In this document: piece by piece, positions 1 through 8,392 of the stretch | Position numbering within the stretch: position 1 is the first letter of the stretch | Layout: each line of letters begins with the position of its first letter | Assembly (NCBI GenBank): GCA_013152945.1 | Contig: JAADFL010000189.1 | Location: 1 to 43,588, forward strand | Length of the DNA stretch: 43,588 nt | DNA from: Deltaproteobacteria bacterium | GTDB taxonomy: Bacteria; Myxococcota_A; JAADFL01 | Direction of reading: 5' to 3' | Notes under the pieces: model-generated | What the model saw: the letters and a program-made list of their open reading frames with translations, nothing else | Told to the model about the DNA's origin: nothing | Database searches by the model: none | Program-made: the position numbers and the translations under genes

Positions 1-238
1 GTTAGGAGCGGTTCGCGAACCGCCCATGCGAGATCCAATCCAAACGATTTGTTTTTTTATCTCCTGGACCAGGCCCGCTTTCCACTGCCCTCACCCCCTT
101 TTGTCCCCCTCTCCCGCAGAGCGGGCGAGGGGAATCGTTTGGTACCAATAATTCCAGGGGCAACGCCCCTGGAATTGTTGCGAACAGCCTGAATCCGAAT
201 GGGACGAATCCCCTTCCTACTGACATTTTCATTCGGCT
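1..238 (+). repeat. Structured dispersed repeat, copy 1 (left end outside window)
   Basis: This non-coding block is closely matched by 18841-19117. Visible secondary structure: a perfect 16-bp palindrome at 8-23; a long-range stem 40-49 with 133-142; a hairpin 106-117/121-132 with an AGA loop and one internal mismatch; and a perfect 12-bp stem 150-161/165-176 with an AAC loop. The right end is ATTCGGCT (231-238), which in copy 2 is part of a terminal inverted repeat. The left terminus would lie just before base 1. No transposase is present. It resembles a MITE-like or RNA-structured intergenic element; the family is not recognised. Confidence 0.8.
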
Positions 239-373
239 ACCACAGCATTGCATTACGCGGTTGCTTGAATTGCAGCAATAAATTAGACTTTGTCATTATG
301 TAACTGTATATGGGTGAAAAAAGTAAGAAAAAATAGAATGGCGCAGCAAGACTAAATAACAGGAGTGGATGGC
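239..373 (+). other. AT-rich leader before the first lipoprotein gene
   Basis: AT-rich spacer between the repeat and the first gene. It should hold the promoter, but I see no hexamer pair good enough to call. AGGAG at 361-365 is the ribosome binding site that sets the start at 374. Confidence 0.4.
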
Positions 374-3364
374 ATGGAAAAATCCAGTTTGCTTGGCTCG
401 GTTGGCATGTTGTTCGTGGTGGCGTTTGTTTCCTTCACGACATGGTCCGGTTGCTCCTTAATGGTAGATCCCGCCTCGGAGCAAGGATTCAATTGCGGCA
501 AGGACGACTTTTGCCCCAATGGATTCGTGTGCAAGCAGGGAAAGTGCGTCAAGGGCCAGGCAGGCGACACTGACACAGACACGGATATTGACACTGATAT
601 CGATATTGACATTGATACGGACATTGATACTGACATTGATACTGATATTGACATTGATACTGATATTGACACCGATACTGATATTGACACCGATACTGAT
701 ATTGACACCGATATCGACACTGATATCGACACCGATACCGATATCGACACCGATACTGATACCGATACAAGACCCGGTGACCTTGGAAAACCATGCCAGG
801 CAGATGGTGAATGCGTTTCCGGTCTTTGCATCAAGTATCCAACCAAGCTCAAGGGATATTGCTCCGGGGATTGCATGCAAGACATTGATTGCAGTGATGA
901 CCCGAGTTCATGGACTTGTTGGTTGGAGGAACCTGGTACAGACGGGTCAGGCCTCTGCTTACTCAAAACCCAGCCCTCGTGCCAGGACGATAACCTTTGC
1001 GGGAAATCCTGTAAAGAAGACTCTGATTGCCCGTCTGAAAACGGGTTTGCAGGAAAATGCATAACACCCAACCAGGACACGATAGGGTACTGTTCGTATC
1101 CGTGCCAGCCAATGCGGCCGGGATGCGGGGAACACATGACTTGCCTGGACTCGCAGGTGAACAGCTTGCTGGACGTGCCCAGATGCGTATTCACCGGCGA
1201 TGCTTGCTACTCTCCCACATGTCCTTCGGACGAGACGTGCGCACCGGCCCTGAATACAAGTCCTGGTTCAGGGGATCCAATTGAAAGAATAGATTTCAGG
1301 TGCCTGCCCGAAAAGGGAGCCTTGGACTTCATGCAGTCATGTTCTGACAATGGTGCGCCGATCGATACCTGCTCCACCCGGTGGTGCGTGGAAGAACCAC
1401 AGGGTAGTGGCAAGGGATACTGCACCATGCCTTGTAGCAACGATGAGGACTGCTCGTTTCCAAAAGGCTCGCTTGCGGCACATTGTTCTCCGCACACCGT
1501 GGACATGTTCGGAATGACGGCGCCGTACGAATTCTGCGACAAGAACCAGGAGTGTTCTTCTGACTCGGAATGTCAAATCGTGGACTACGCGTGCTGGCTC
1601 TCATGGGAGGACGACATTGACGGCGACGGGTTCGGTGACGATCCCGTGGGCCGTTGCCGGCCCAGGAATCCGTCGTCCACAAAGAAGGTCGGCGACCTGG
1701 ACTGCAGCGATACCGATCCCTGCCCGACCAACATGTGCCTGCCTCTCTATCCGACAGAGGGAACCAACTTCTGCTCCGCCAAGTGCATAGGCGACAGCGA
1801 CTGTCCCACAGGCATGAGGTGCGAATATACAGAACTCCGGACTCCTGCCGGAAACGGTATGATAGCCGCGGCCAAGCTCTGCTCAATCGTGAAGGATTGC
1901 TCGACCGGCCAGGACTGCCAAGCAATGGGCAAGGTGTGCGGAGTATTCGGTGCAGAAGAGAGAACAACCTGTATTCAGCCCGAGGGCAAGGAAGCGGGAC
2001 AGAACTGCGATCCCGGCGTAACCAGTGATTGTGCATCCAACATCTGCCTGGGCCCGTGGGGAACGAACCTCGATTACAAGTGTGCCGCGACCTGTTCAAC
2101 TGATACCGATTGCGCCCCGAGCCGGCATTGTATTCATCCGCAGCCTGACGCGCCTTGGCTCAAGATTTGCGCAGACTCGAACCCCTGCCAACTCGACTCG
2201 GAGTGCCTGGGAACCGAGCACTGCGCAGAAGAGTATTACTGTGCCCCGGGCCCAAGAGTATTTACCCCCGAGTACAACTTGTGCAATCCGGACGCCGACA
2301 CGTGCGAGCAAGGCACGTCGTGCACGGCATTCAAAGACGCCAACGGTGATTACCACGAGCCATTGTGCCTGAAGCCTTGTAGCGGGAATGCAGACTGCAA
2401 GACCTGGTACTCCTGCGTGGAACTTCCGGACCAGCCAGGCGTCAAAAAGTGCTTGCTCGACACGTTCTATACCTCGGGGAATTCATGTAATGCCTGGCTC
2501 GTGTCTGACGGCGATCACTGCGTGAGCAAAAAAAAGAACGCCCTGGATTACGGCTATGCCTGTGCAATAGACGAAAACTGCAAGAGCGGCCTCGCGTGCA
2601 GGGACATGTGGCAGGGCGTGAAGGCGTGCCTCAAGACTTGCGCCACTACGCAAGATTGCACAAACCTCGGGACTGACATCTCGTGTTCACGGTCGTTGTG
2701 CCGGCCCGGAGAAGGAGCAGGCACCTGGCCCGACGAATGCACCGGCACCGCGATGTGCGATACAAACAATATGTGCAGCACTCATCTCTTTCCAGAAATG
2801 ACCGGTATTACGAAATGTTATAAAAAAGGACATCCGGGCTATGCATGCGATGCAGGTTTTAATATGATAAAGAGCAACGCCGGCTTGCCCGTATGCCTGG
2901 AAAACTCTGATACCCTGGCATTCGACTTCTCTACCCAGTATGTGACCGATCCGCAAACCACGCCGCCGAGCACCGCCATTAATCCGCCAATCACGGTGCA
3001 CACCAGCCAAGGAGACAAGAAACTGAATGCGGTACAGTCATTGGTAGGAAAGCTGGACACATACAGCCACGAGGCGGTCGAGTTGCTTTTCCTTGATTTA
3101 TCAAGTAATCCCACCTTGTTGCTGGCCTGTGTATTCCAAAGGCCGGGAACAGACTTAAATGGCACTTACACGATAGGAAACGACATGATAAGTGCACCGG
3201 TGGAATGTGGTTTACAGTTCTTCACACAAGAAAACGGTTCAACGCTGGAGGGCGTTGCAACCAGCGGCACGCTCACGATCAACAGCTTCGACTCGAATCA
3301 AAAAACTTACTCCGGCCACATCGAAGTGTCCCTGGCAAAGGAGATACTCAAATCCGGTTCCTGA
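374..3364 (+). CDS. Large Cys-rich lipoprotein with Asp-Thr/Asp-Ile tract
   Basis: Predicted surface or periplasmic lipoprotein of 996 residues, function unknown. The ATG at 374 is preferred over the in-frame GTG at 365 because AGGAG (361-365) lies 8 nt before the ATG. The signal peptide ends at a lipobox-like WSGC with Cys27 as lipid anchor. A short Cys-rich unit (about 40-60) is followed by an Asp-Thr/Asp-Ile tract at 65-132, then many repeated units with spaced cysteines of the form C-x-x-D-x-D-C...G-x-x-C...C through about residue 840. The last 150 residues lack this pattern and look like a separate beta-rich domain. The acidic tract may bind Ca2+ or act as a stalk (inference). Its design matches the lipoprotein at 20692-24915. 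Convergent with the penicillin-binding protein gene, 51 nt apart. Confidence 0.85.
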   Translation: MEKSSLLGSVGMLFVVAFVSFTTWSGCSLMVDPASEQGFNCGKDDFCPNGFVCKQGKCVKGQAGDTDTDTDIDTDIDIDIDTDIDTDIDTDIDIDTDIDTDTDIDTDTDIDTDIDTDIDTDTDIDTDTDTDTRPGDLGKPCQADGECVSGLCIKYPTKLKGYCSGDCMQDIDCSDDPSSWTCWLEEPGTDGSGLCLLKTQPSCQDDNLCGKSCKEDSDCPSENGFAGKCITPNQDTIGYCSYPCQPMRPGCGEHMTCLDSQVNSLLDVPRCVFTGDACYSPTCPSDETCAPALNTSPGSGDPIERIDFRCLPEKGALDFMQSCSDNGAPIDTCSTRWCVEEPQGSGKGYCTMPCSNDEDCSFPKGSLAAHCSPHTVDMFGMTAPYEFCDKNQECSSDSECQIVDYACWLSWEDDIDGDGFGDDPVGRCRPRNPSSTKKVGDLDCSDTDPCPTNMCLPLYPTEGTNFCSAKCIGDSDCPTGMRCEYTELRTPAGNGMIAAAKLCSIVKDCSTGQDCQAMGKVCGVFGAEERTTCIQPEGKEAGQNCDPGVTSDCASNICLGPWGTNLDYKCAATCSTDTDCAPSRHCIHPQPDAPWLKICADSNPCQLDSECLGTEHCAEEYYCAPGPRVFTPEYNLCNPDADTCEQGTSCTAFKDANGDYHEPLCLKPCSGNADCKTWYSCVELPDQPGVKKCLLDTFYTSGNSCNAWLVSDGDHCVSKKKNALDYGYACAIDENCKSGLACRDMWQGVKACLKTCATTQDCTNLGTDISCSRSLCRPGEGAGTWPDECTGTAMCDTNNMCSTHLFPEMTGITKCYKKGHPGYACDAGFNMIKSNAGLPVCLENSDTLAFDFSTQYVTDPQTTPPSTAINPPITVHTSQGDKKLNAVQSLVGKLDTYSHEAVELLFLDLSSNPTLLLACVFQRPGTDLNGTYTIGNDMISAPVECGLQFFTQENGSTLEGVATSGTLTINSFDSNQKTYSGHIEVSLAKEILKSGS
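566..769 (+). repeat. Low-complexity GAY-ACN/ATH codon repeat (Asp-Thr/Ile)
   Basis: In-frame hexanucleotide-type repeat encoding alternating Asp with Thr or Ile (residues 65-132). Codons vary (gacact, gatatt, gatacc), so the repeat is more conserved in protein than in DNA. It creates long spurious open frames on both strands. Confidence 0.9.
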
Positions 3365-3415
3365 ACAGGCATGAACTCTTGCCGACACCTCGTTGTGGTC
3401 CCTTGAATCATCCTG

Positions 3416-5899
3416 TTACCTTTTTCCCTGCTTGTCCTGCATCATGAACTGCATGGAGCTGTCATCCGGAGGGGCCATGGAATCGCCGGTAGACACCTCT
3501 TTGGGCTCTGTCCCCTCGATGAACACCTCATCCACTGCATCATCCTCGTTTTCACGGGCAAGAAGACCGGTCTTTGGATCTATCTTTGCCACCACGACTC
3601 CGGGAGGCTGCGAAAAACCCTCGATTGTCCTGTCATCCAAGGCAGCCTTCATGAAAGATGTCCATATTGGACAAGCAGCCGAACCACCGTATTCCCCGTA
3701 ATTGGGCTTGTTGTCGTCTCGTCCGACCCATACACCGGCCACAAGGTTCGGCGTAAAGCCGATGAACCAGGTGTTCCTCGAGTTATTGCTCGTTCCGGTC
3801 TTTCCTGCCGCCGGCCTGCCCAGGGCCAGGGCCCTCCTTCCCGTGCCTTCCCGGATCACGGATTGCATCATCGAGGCAAGCACAAATGCAGCGGCCCTTG
3901 TCAATGGATGTTTGGGCGCCATCTCGACCGGTCTCCAGATAACCTTGCCGTCCCTGTCCACCACCTTTTTCACCATCTTTGCCGGCTCGGATTTTCCATG
4001 TGCTGCAATAGTGGCATAGGCGTTCGTCATCTCAAGTGGAGTCAAGTCTGCTGCGCCCAGGGCCAATGCCAGGTTGGAGGGCAACCTGGACCGAATACCC
4101 ATGTCATGGGCAAACCTCTTGAACCTCGAGATACCCACGTCCTTGAGCAACTTTATTGAAACCATGTTCACCGAGTGAGCAAGCGCCTCGCGAAGCCTCA
4201 TGGGTCCCTTGAACGACTTTTCGAAATTCTCGGGCTTCCATGAGCTTCCCTTCAGCAGATTCTTGTAAACTTCCGGTGAATCATCGACTATGGTGGCCGG
4301 GGTATACCTCCCGGTCATGAGGGCTGCGCCATAGACCAGCGGCTTTATGGCCGAGCCGGGTTGCCTGTACGCCTGGACCGCCCTGTTGAAATGACTCTCG
4401 CTGAAATCATATCCTCCGACCATGGCCAAGATATCCCGGGTGGCGGGGTCGATGGCTACAAGTGAACCCTGTACCCTTGGTCTCTGGAACAACTCGCCTG
4501 AAAAAAGTCCGTCTTTATCCATGCTTTTCAGCCTGACCTGTATCAAGTCCCCCACCGAGAGCACATCCGAAACCTTGCCGGGTCTCCTGGCCCCTCTCCT
4601 CTTTCTTGCCCAAGCCAGACCGTCACGTAGCATCGAGGCCCTGCCTCCACCGAGGTCGATTTCAGCCTTGCCCCCACGCTTGTCATTGACCACGCGGATC
4701 ACAAGGCCAATAACCACCTTGTGCTTTTTGAGCCTCACCGGGATACTCTGGTCGAGCAGTCTATCGAGAATTACCTTTCCTTTTTCTTTGGTTGGGACAT
4801 CTTTTGACAAGGCCTTTACAAGGTGTAAGCCGTAACCGCCCGGGCTTTCACCGAGAGCTTTTTTCAAACGCCTCCTCGCCCACGCAACATTGTTATTAAA
4901 TTTTGCAACCGGCCCCCTGTACCCGTATCGATGATCAACCTGCTCAAGACCTTTCTTCAAGGCAAGTACGGCCTGTCTTTGCATGTCCAGGTCAGCGCCG
5001 GTATTTACCTCTAAACCGCCGGTCAATACCCGTTCTTCGCCGAATTTTTCCACCAGGAAACGCCTGACCTGCTCTGAATAATAGCCTTCATTGCCGGTTC
5101 GCCCGCGACCCGTTCGCTCCACTATTTCAGGAAACTTTATCTCCTTTGCCTTTTCATTCTCAAGCAGCCCCTTGTCCACCATCTCGGAAATCACCCATCT
5201 CCACCTGGCAGCGCACCGGTCCCTGTGGCGCAACGGGGAGTAGCCCATGGGGTTCTTGGGTAATGCAGCCAGCATTGCGGCCTGTGCAACGGTCAACTTT
5301 GAAGCAGGAACATCGAAATAGAATCGTGAAGCCTCTGCAACACCGTACCTGCCGTGTCCCAGATAAATCTGGTTGAGGTAAAGCTCCAGTATTTCATCCT
5401 TGGTCAAGTTCTGCTCGAGTCGCCTTGCCAGAATGGCCTCCTTGAGCTTCCTCTTGTAAGTACGTTCAGGAGAAAGCAACACCAGTTTTACGAGTTGTTG
5501 AGTAATAGTGCTTGCGCCCTGTTTTGCAGCGCCGGGCCTGAAGTTTTTCAAAGCAGCCCTTAAAATACCCCAATAATCCAAGCCTTCATGCTTGTAAAAA
5601 TCAGCGTCCTCTGCCGCCAGTATGGCCTTGACCATGGCCTTGGAAATACTCTTCAAGGGAATATCCGTACGCCTTTCCTTGAAAAATTCGGCCATGAGCC
5701 TGCCGTCTCTTGCAAAGACCTTGGTAGCCTCGGGTGGGACATAGGTCTTGAGTTGTTCGACCGATGGCAGATCTCTTGACAGGTATAGTATTATGCCTCC
5801 AAGCGCCAGCGCAGACACGATAACAGCGCTACACAGCAGCAATCCGAGCCAGACGGCTACTCTCCCAAACTTGGATTTGCGGCCGGCTTCTCTTTTCAT
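3416..5899 (-). CDS. Penicillin-binding protein 1A (transglycosylase/transpeptidase)
   Basis: Class A PBP of 827 residues, which polymerises and cross-links peptidoglycan at the outer face of the inner membrane. An N-terminal membrane anchor lies at about residues 11-37. The GT51 transglycosylase domain shows AAEDADFYKHEG and GASTITQQLVKLVLL. The transpeptidase domain shows the serine motif in RQPGSAIKP, an SVN motif (HSVNMVSIKLL) and KTGTS. The open frame extends upstream, but the ATG at 5899 is chosen because it overlaps the TGA of the MATE gene by one base (TGATG) and starts just before the basic residues and the anchor. Co-transcribed with the MATE transporter. The C-terminal tail is acidic and variable. 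The family assignment is secure. Confidence 0.95.
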   Translation of the reverse strand: MKREAGRKSKFGRVAVWLGLLLCSAVIVSALALGGIILYLSRDLPSVEQLKTYVPPEATKVFARDGRLMAEFFKERRTDIPLKSISKAMVKAILAAEDADFYKHEGLDYWGILRAALKNFRPGAAKQGASTITQQLVKLVLLSPERTYKRKLKEAILARRLEQNLTKDEILELYLNQIYLGHGRYGVAEASRFYFDVPASKLTVAQAAMLAALPKNPMGYSPLRHRDRCAARWRWVISEMVDKGLLENEKAKEIKFPEIVERTGRGRTGNEGYYSEQVRRFLVEKFGEERVLTGGLEVNTGADLDMQRQAVLALKKGLEQVDHRYGYRGPVAKFNNNVAWARRRLKKALGESPGGYGLHLVKALSKDVPTKEKGKVILDRLLDQSIPVRLKKHKVVIGLVIRVVNDKRGGKAEIDLGGGRASMLRDGLAWARKRRGARRPGKVSDVLSVGDLIQVRLKSMDKDGLFSGELFQRPRVQGSLVAIDPATRDILAMVGGYDFSESHFNRAVQAYRQPGSAIKPLVYGAALMTGRYTPATIVDDSPEVYKNLLKGSSWKPENFEKSFKGPMRLREALAHSVNMVSIKLLKDVGISRFKRFAHDMGIRSRLPSNLALALGAADLTPLEMTNAYATIAAHGKSEPAKMVKKVVDRDGKVIWRPVEMAPKHPLTRAAAFVLASMMQSVIREGTGRRALALGRPAAGKTGTSNNSRNTWFIGFTPNLVAGVWVGRDDNKPNYGEYGGSAACPIWTSFMKAALDDRTIEGFSQPPGVVVAKIDPKTGLLARENEDDAVDEVFIEGTEPKEVSTGDSMAPPDDSSMQFMMQDKQGKR

Positions 5900-7332
5900 C
5901 AGAAATCGACCTTCTTCCAGGCGCCCCGATGCCATTTGACACCAAGGATTGTCGAGAGCCCCACCACGTATAAAACAGCCGCCAAAAATACCCCGTGAAT
6001 ACCCCAGTCGAGCACCAATCCGAAAACAAAAGCACCCGGGACGAGCACGCCGAAGTGGAGGGTCAATTCCAAGAACATGACGAATTTTGCCAAGCCTGCA
6101 ACAAACAGGCACTGTGCAAGGATCAAAGCACCGGCCATCAGGAACTCAACAGATGCGAGCATGCGCAGAGGATCCCTGGCGGCGTCTATAACACCCTGAC
6201 TATGTGTAAACAGCGATGTGAAGGTATCAGGTGTAATCAAGGTAATGATTCCTATCATGCCGAAAAAGGTACTCCAAATTTTTACAGACTGCCATCCGAA
6301 ATTTTCGGCCAAATCCGGCTTCTTTGCACCCAGGCTTTGGCCGACCAGGGTCGCCGTGCCCATGCCGAAGGCAATAGAGGACATGAAGGTGATTGATAGA
6401 ATATCGATCACAATCTTGGTGGCCGCTGTGTTGAAAGTCTCTCCCACGGCAACAAGCCCTTGACTTACAGCCCGGTGGTCCAGCTCCAGTACCACGAGGT
6501 TCAAGAGGTAGAACCCGGTCATTGCAATAACCGTGGCTACTCCGGAGGGAATGGAAAGACGCACAATCTTACCTATTATCCGCAGGGAAAGGTTTGATAG
6601 CCTGAAGTACTTGAACACCTTTCTGTATCTTGGGAGGCCGGACCAGCCGAATATGATGAAAAGCCCGATGAATGATGCAATGGTCGAAGCCAGGCCGGCT
6701 CCCTCAACACCCATCCTTGGAAAAATCCACACACCGAAGATCAACAGCCAGTTTAGAACGAGGTTGAGAATGTTCATCACCAAGGCTGCCGTCATGTGGA
6801 CATAGGTTTTCCCGATTCCATCGAAGAAGGCCTTGAAGGAAATGGTGACCACCATGGTGAAAACATTGATCATTCTCCACCTGCAATAGGGAATGCCCAA
6901 CTCCACCACCCTGGGATCGGCCTTGTCCATGAGAGAAAGGACCGCCGGAAAGAACTGATCAACCAGAACAGCACCTGCAACCGCACAGGCAAGGCCGGTC
7001 GTTATCGAGATAAACAGAGAGTTGGTCAGTGCGGCCCCGGCCTTTTCAGTATAATTGGCACCCATACGCCTGGAAGCCAATGCCTGTGTGCCCACTTGCA
7101 CGGCGGAAAGAAAGCCACCTACCGCCCACAGCAGGATCAGGCTTAGTGACAACGCAGCCTGGCCTGGTACGGATATCTTCGGATCCAACATGCCGACCAT
7201 CACGGTGTCTGCAATATTTATCATGGTCTGCGTAAGCATACCTATGACCACGGGCCAGGATATTGTGACTACCTGCTTTGCAAGGGATAAATCTAAGGAG
7301 AAAAACTTCTTGAAATTATTAACTTTTACCAC
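5899..7332 (-). CDS. MATE-family efflux transporter
   Basis: Multidrug and toxic compound extrusion type transporter of 477 residues, an inner-membrane antiporter expected to use an H+ or Na+ gradient. About twelve hydrophobic segments are visible, with the family-typical start (VVTISWPVVIGMLTQTMINI), PGQAALSLSL and a second-half repeat ending before a short basic C-terminus. The start is GTG at 7332, with AGGAAG 5 nt upstream. It overlaps the PBP1A gene by one base, suggesting translational coupling. The substrate cannot be read from the sequence. Regulation may involve the leader hairpin at 7363-7393. Confidence 0.93.
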   Translation of the reverse strand: MVKVNNFKKFFSLDLSLAKQVVTISWPVVIGMLTQTMINIADTVMVGMLDPKISVPGQAALSLSLILLWAVGGFLSAVQVGTQALASRRMGANYTEKAGAALTNSLFISITTGLACAVAGAVLVDQFFPAVLSLMDKADPRVVELGIPYCRWRMINVFTMVVTISFKAFFDGIGKTYVHMTAALVMNILNLVLNWLLIFGVWIFPRMGVEGAGLASTIASFIGLFIIFGWSGLPRYRKVFKYFRLSNLSLRIIGKIVRLSIPSGVATVIAMTGFYLLNLVVLELDHRAVSQGLVAVGETFNTAATKIVIDILSITFMSSIAFGMGTATLVGQSLGAKKPDLAENFGWQSVKIWSTFFGMIGIITLITPDTFTSLFTHSQGVIDAARDPLRMLASVEFLMAGALILAQCLFVAGLAKFVMFLELTLHFGVLVPGAFVFGLVLDWGIHGVFLAAVLYVVGLSTILGVKWHRGAWKKVDF

Positions 7333-7362
7333 ATCAACTTCCTACAGCACTCGATTTCACTC

Positions 7363-7393
7363 AAAAAAACCGCCATTCGGTAATAAACCGAAT
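7363..7393 (-). promoter_or_regulatory. Leader hairpin plus T-run before MATE gene (attenuator or operator)
   Basis: Inverted repeat ATTCGG (7375-7380) / CCGAAT (7388-7393) with a 7-nt spacer, extendable by two G-T pairs. On the minus strand it is followed after GGCGG by seven T residues (7369-7363). It sits just downstream of the predicted transcription start of the MATE-PBP operon. It could be an intrinsic terminator used as attenuator, or a repressor operator. Confidence 0.45.
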
Positions 7394-7403
7394 AACTTTG
7401 GCT

Positions 7404-7432
7404 AGCATAGTACGTGTTTTTTTTCCAGGCAA
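7404..7432 (-). promoter_or_regulatory. Candidate promoter for MATE-PBP1A operon
   Basis: On the minus strand TTGCCT (-35, 7432-7427), a 17-nt spacer with an A8 run, and TATGCT (-10, 7409-7404). The start would fall near 7397, about 65 nt before the GTG start codon. Confidence 0.45.
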
Positions 7433-7461
7433 TTACATGAATAAGCCGGGGTTGAAAAACG

Positions 7462-7490
7462 TTGACATAGCGTGTTGGATGGAATAGGAG
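7462..7490 (+). promoter_or_regulatory. Weak candidate promoter upstream of pal-like gene
   Basis: Perfect -35 TTGACA (7462-7467), a 17-nt spacer, then a poor -10 TAGGAG (7485-7490). The leader would be nearly 200 nt. Little else is visible in the 351-nt divergent gap 7333-7683. Confidence 0.25.
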
Positions 7491-7683
7491 TAACCGAAAA
7501 AGGATGAGGGCCGTTATTAAGGATTGTTTATTTGAATAAAAGAAGGATTGTTGAAGCTGTTGTCCATATTGGTTTTACAAATCATGCGGAATTATGCTAT
7601 TGGCCATGGGGTTGTGTCGCTACGATGTGTATTGAAATCTAGGTGTTTCGAGACGCGTACAGGGGTGACGCGGAGGGAAAACA

Positions 7684-8355
7684 ATGGAATATGTTGAAAG
7701 ACGAATATTGCATTTATCAATATTGACTGCTCTTTTGTTGGCAGCCGGATGGCTGGGATGCAAGACAGAGCCGAAAACACCGCCACCTGAATGTGCAACA
7801 GATGCGGACTGTCCCCAGGGCAAGGCGTGTGAAGGTGGAAAATGCGTTGTAAAGGCGCCGCCACCCCCGGAATGCACCGTGGATTCGGACTGTCCCGAGG
7901 GGAAACAATGCAAATCCGGCAAGTGTGAACTCATTCCGGTTGCCAAGAAAGCAGAATGTATAACCGATGCAGACTGTGCTCCCGGCATGGCGTGCAAAGA
8001 CGAGAAATGTGTTCCCAGACCCGATTGTGAACTTGAAACAGTGTATTTTGATTTCGATGATTACACCATAAGGCCGGATATGAAGGATGTTTTGGAAAGA
8101 GATGCGGAATGCCTGAAAAACAGGCCTGACTACAAGGTGACTGTCGAAGGAAACTGCGATGAAAGGGGGACCGAGGAGTACAACCTTGCCTTGGGCGAAA
8201 AAAGAGCAAGGGCGGTCGTGGATTTCCTTAAAGACCTTGGTATCGATCAATCCAGGTTGGACTTTATCTCGTACGGCGAAGCAAGACCGGCCGATCCGGG
8301 ACACAACGACGCCGCATGGGCGAAAAACAGACGTTGCGACTTTTCGAAGAAGTAA
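7684..8355 (+). CDS. Pal-like OmpA-domain lipoprotein with three Cys-rich repeats
   Basis: Peptidoglycan-associated lipoprotein type protein, 223 residues, expected to tie the outer membrane to peptidoglycan. Start ATG 7684 with GGAGGG at 7672-7677. Signal peptide with lipobox-like WLGC (Cys26). Residues about 37-112 hold three similar Cys-rich units (C-x-x-D-x-D-C...G-x-x-C...C). The C-terminal OmpA/Pal domain begins near VYFDFDDYTIRPD and includes VEGNCDERGTEEYNLALGE, ARAVVDFLKDLGI and the final NRRCDF. In ordinary Pal the linker is short and Ala/Pro-rich, so the Cys-rich insertion is unusual and matches units in the lipoprotein at 374-3364. A CpoB-like gene follows, as in tol-pal loci, but tolQRAB is not in the window. 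Confidence 0.92.
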   Translation: MEYVERRILHLSILTALLLAAGWLGCKTEPKTPPPECATDADCPQGKACEGGKCVVKAPPPPECTVDSDCPEGKQCKSGKCELIPVAKKAECITDADCAPGMACKDEKCVPRPDCELETVYFDFDDYTIRPDMKDVLERDAECLKNRPDYKVTVEGNCDERGTEEYNLALGEKRARAVVDFLKDLGIDQSRLDFISYGEARPADPGHNDAAWAKNRRCDFSKK

Positions 8356-8392
8356 TACAGGCCGAGAGAAGCCTGATAAAGAACCCTATCAA

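Noticed and set aside
2-253. Minus-strand frame inside repeat copy 1, also seen in copy 2 (18883-19293).
   Set aside because: It reads through the structured repeat; copies differ by frame-changing lengths and the stems explain the conservation.
352-1194. Long minus-strand frames (and plus-strand alternatives) across the Asp-Thr tract.
   Set aside because: Their length comes from the repeat codons, giving Ser-Val or Tyr-Arg polymers; the Cys-rich lipoprotein frame explains the region.
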